From contig JAUXBD010000080.1 in the NCBI GenBank assembly GCA_030619585.1, positions 1 to 6,694 on the forward strand: a stretch of DNA of 6,694 bases. Direction: 5' to 3'. Position numbers and translations under genes: made by a program. Below, piece by piece: positions 5,844 through 6,694 of the stretch. Numbering within the stretch: the stretch's first letter is position 1; every line of letters starts with the position of its first letter. The notes under the pieces were generated by a model. The model had not been told where the DNA came from and did not search any database. It saw only the letters and a list, made by a program, of their open reading frames with translations. Source of the DNA: Desulfobacteraceae bacterium (lineage in GTDB: Bacteria > Desulfobacterota > Desulfobacteria > Desulfobacterales > SURF-7).

Positions 5844-6694
5844 TGCTATCACCTCCTATGATATTTAAGGGAACCCGTATGTAGCAAACAACTCCTTTGC
5901 CCGGGGTGCTTGTATGTTCAATTTGTCCCTTAAGGGTCTGTGAAACAAGGTTGTACAGTATATGCAGTCCGAGGCCCTTCCCTCCATGGGAACGGTTGGT
6001 GGTAAAAAAGGGATCAAAACTTTTCTCCAAAGTTTCCTGGTCCATACCTTTGCCGTTGTCACTGTAAAAAAATGTAAGTTCATCTTTATCTTTCCAGATG
6101 TTGAACTCTATCTTACCTCCTTCATTACCTTCAAAACCATGAATCATCGAATTTGTGACAAGATTTGTTATGATCTGAAAAAATGCCCCGGGGTAACTGT
6201 TAAGTACTATATCGCTGGGACAATTTACCGTAATGGTATGCCTGGTTCTCTTGTATTGAGGTCTGAGGCTGAAAAGCACCTCATCAATATACTCTTTCAT
6301 ATTGAAACTTCTATGTTCCATGCTGGACTGGTCAACAGCAACCAGCTTAAAACTTCTCACAAGATCCGCAGCCCTGAAAAGGTTGGAAAGAATCATTGAA
6401 GAGGATTCCGAAGCAATTTTCATATACTTCTTCAGTTCATCGTTTTCAAGGTTTCCTGAAGCAAATTGTTTTTCACACATTTGGGTTTTTTCATCCAAAA
6501 AAGACGCGGCAGTTATCCCGACTCCCAGAGGGGTATTAATTTCGTGTGCAACACCTGCAACAAGCCCTCCAAGTGCAGCAAACTTTTCCGATTGTACAAG
6601 CTGTGTCTGGGCATTTGTGAGGTTATCCAAAGACTCTTTCAAAGCCTTATCAGCATCCTTGCGCTCTGTGATATCCCGGGCATGGCATACCATG
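5815..6694 (-). CDS. sensor histidine kinase, C-terminal part (N-terminus beyond the window)
   Basis: The frame is open to the right edge, and 293 codons are visible. The first visible residues (about MVCHARDITERK) are the end of a PAS domain, so the ATG near the edge is internal and not the start. A helical linker leads to the HisKA phosphoacceptor motif GVAHEINTPLGV, with the phosphorylated His at visible residue 50. The HATPase domain follows: N box NLVTNSMIHGF (177-187), G1 box DNGKGM (212-217), F box FDPFFTT (226-232) and G2 box GGKGLGLHI (237-245). All catalytic boxes are intact. The protein should autophosphorylate and pass phosphate to a response regulator. The HD-GYP regulator downstream on the same strand is a candidate, although 580 bases and an opposing gene separate them. 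The signal sensed and the membrane topology depend on the missing N-terminus. Confidence 0.95.
   Translation of the reverse strand, partial: MVCHARDITERKDADKALKESLDNLTNAQTQLVQSEKFAALGGLVAGVAHEINTPLGVGITAASFLDEKTQMCEKQFASGNLENDELKKYMKIASESSSMILSNLFRAADLVRSFKLVAVDQSSMEHRSFNMKEYIDEVLFSLRPQYKRTRHTITVNCPSDIVLNSYPGAFFQIITNLVTNSMIHGFEGNEGGKIEFNIWKDKDELTFFYSDNGKGMDQETLEKSFDPFFTTNRSHGGKGLGLHILYNLVSQTLKGQIEHTSTPGKGVVCYIRVPLNIIGGDSNEQNKRLWV
5848..5857 (-). promoter_or_regulatory. perfect ten-base Shine-Dalgarno inside the kinase 3' end
   Basis: AGGAGGTGAT on the minus strand matches the full anti-Shine-Dalgarno of bacterial 16S rRNA over ten bases. It is followed by AGC and the ATG at 5843. It is the strongest ribosome binding site in the window, yet it lies within the kinase reading frame (codons for I-G-G-D-S) and serves only a 21-codon frame. 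Confidence 0.6.

Noticed and set aside
5962..6399. A 145-codon plus-strand open frame opposite the histidine kinase
   Set aside because: It lies wholly antisense to a well-supported kinase domain. Its translation shows no domain and no start signal was seen.

Overview
The window looks like chromosomal DNA from a Gram-negative, environmental bacterium, most plausibly of the Desulfuromonadales/Geobacter type (Desulfobacterota, formerly Deltaproteobacteria). This rests on protein style only: a REC-GAF-HD-GYP regulator, a PAS histidine kinase, a PilZ protein and a TrkA-TrkH pair of full proteobacterial length. No marker gene fixes the taxonomy. There is no transposase, phage gene or CRISPR array. 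Nearly everything lies on the minus strand, so the region is best read from right to left.

Right end (5815-6694, minus): the C-terminal part of a PAS-containing sensor histidine kinase whose start lies outside the window. Its last codons carry a perfect ten-base Shine-Dalgarno sequence leading into an overlapping 21-codon reading frame. This may be a micropeptide or the stump of a lost downstream gene. About 75 bases follow that hold an inverted repeat but no gene.

Middle (5235-5676): a plus-strand gene for a 63-residue protein with one membrane helix and a charged helical tail. It has a good promoter and ribosome binding site. It is divergent from a 522-residue response regulator with REC, GAF-like and HD-GYP domains, a predicted cyclic-di-GMP phosphodiesterase. 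Five tandem 12-bp repeats lie between the two candidate divergent -35 boxes.

Left-centre (3117-5234, minus): the HD-GYP regulator is followed 25 bases later by a short PilZ protein with both cyclic-di-GMP-binding motifs. A candidate 55-codon reading frame overlaps the PilZ stop codon. Together these look like one cyclic-di-GMP signalling operon, with the orphan kinase upstream as a plausible, unproven partner.

Left (1-3033, minus): a sigma70-type promoter, then trkA (probably starting at a TTG) and trkH joined with no gap. These encode the cytoplasmic NAD-binding gate and the membrane pore of a Trk potassium uptake system. About 70 bases further on, a partial tRNA-Lys gene with its own strong promoter runs off the left edge.
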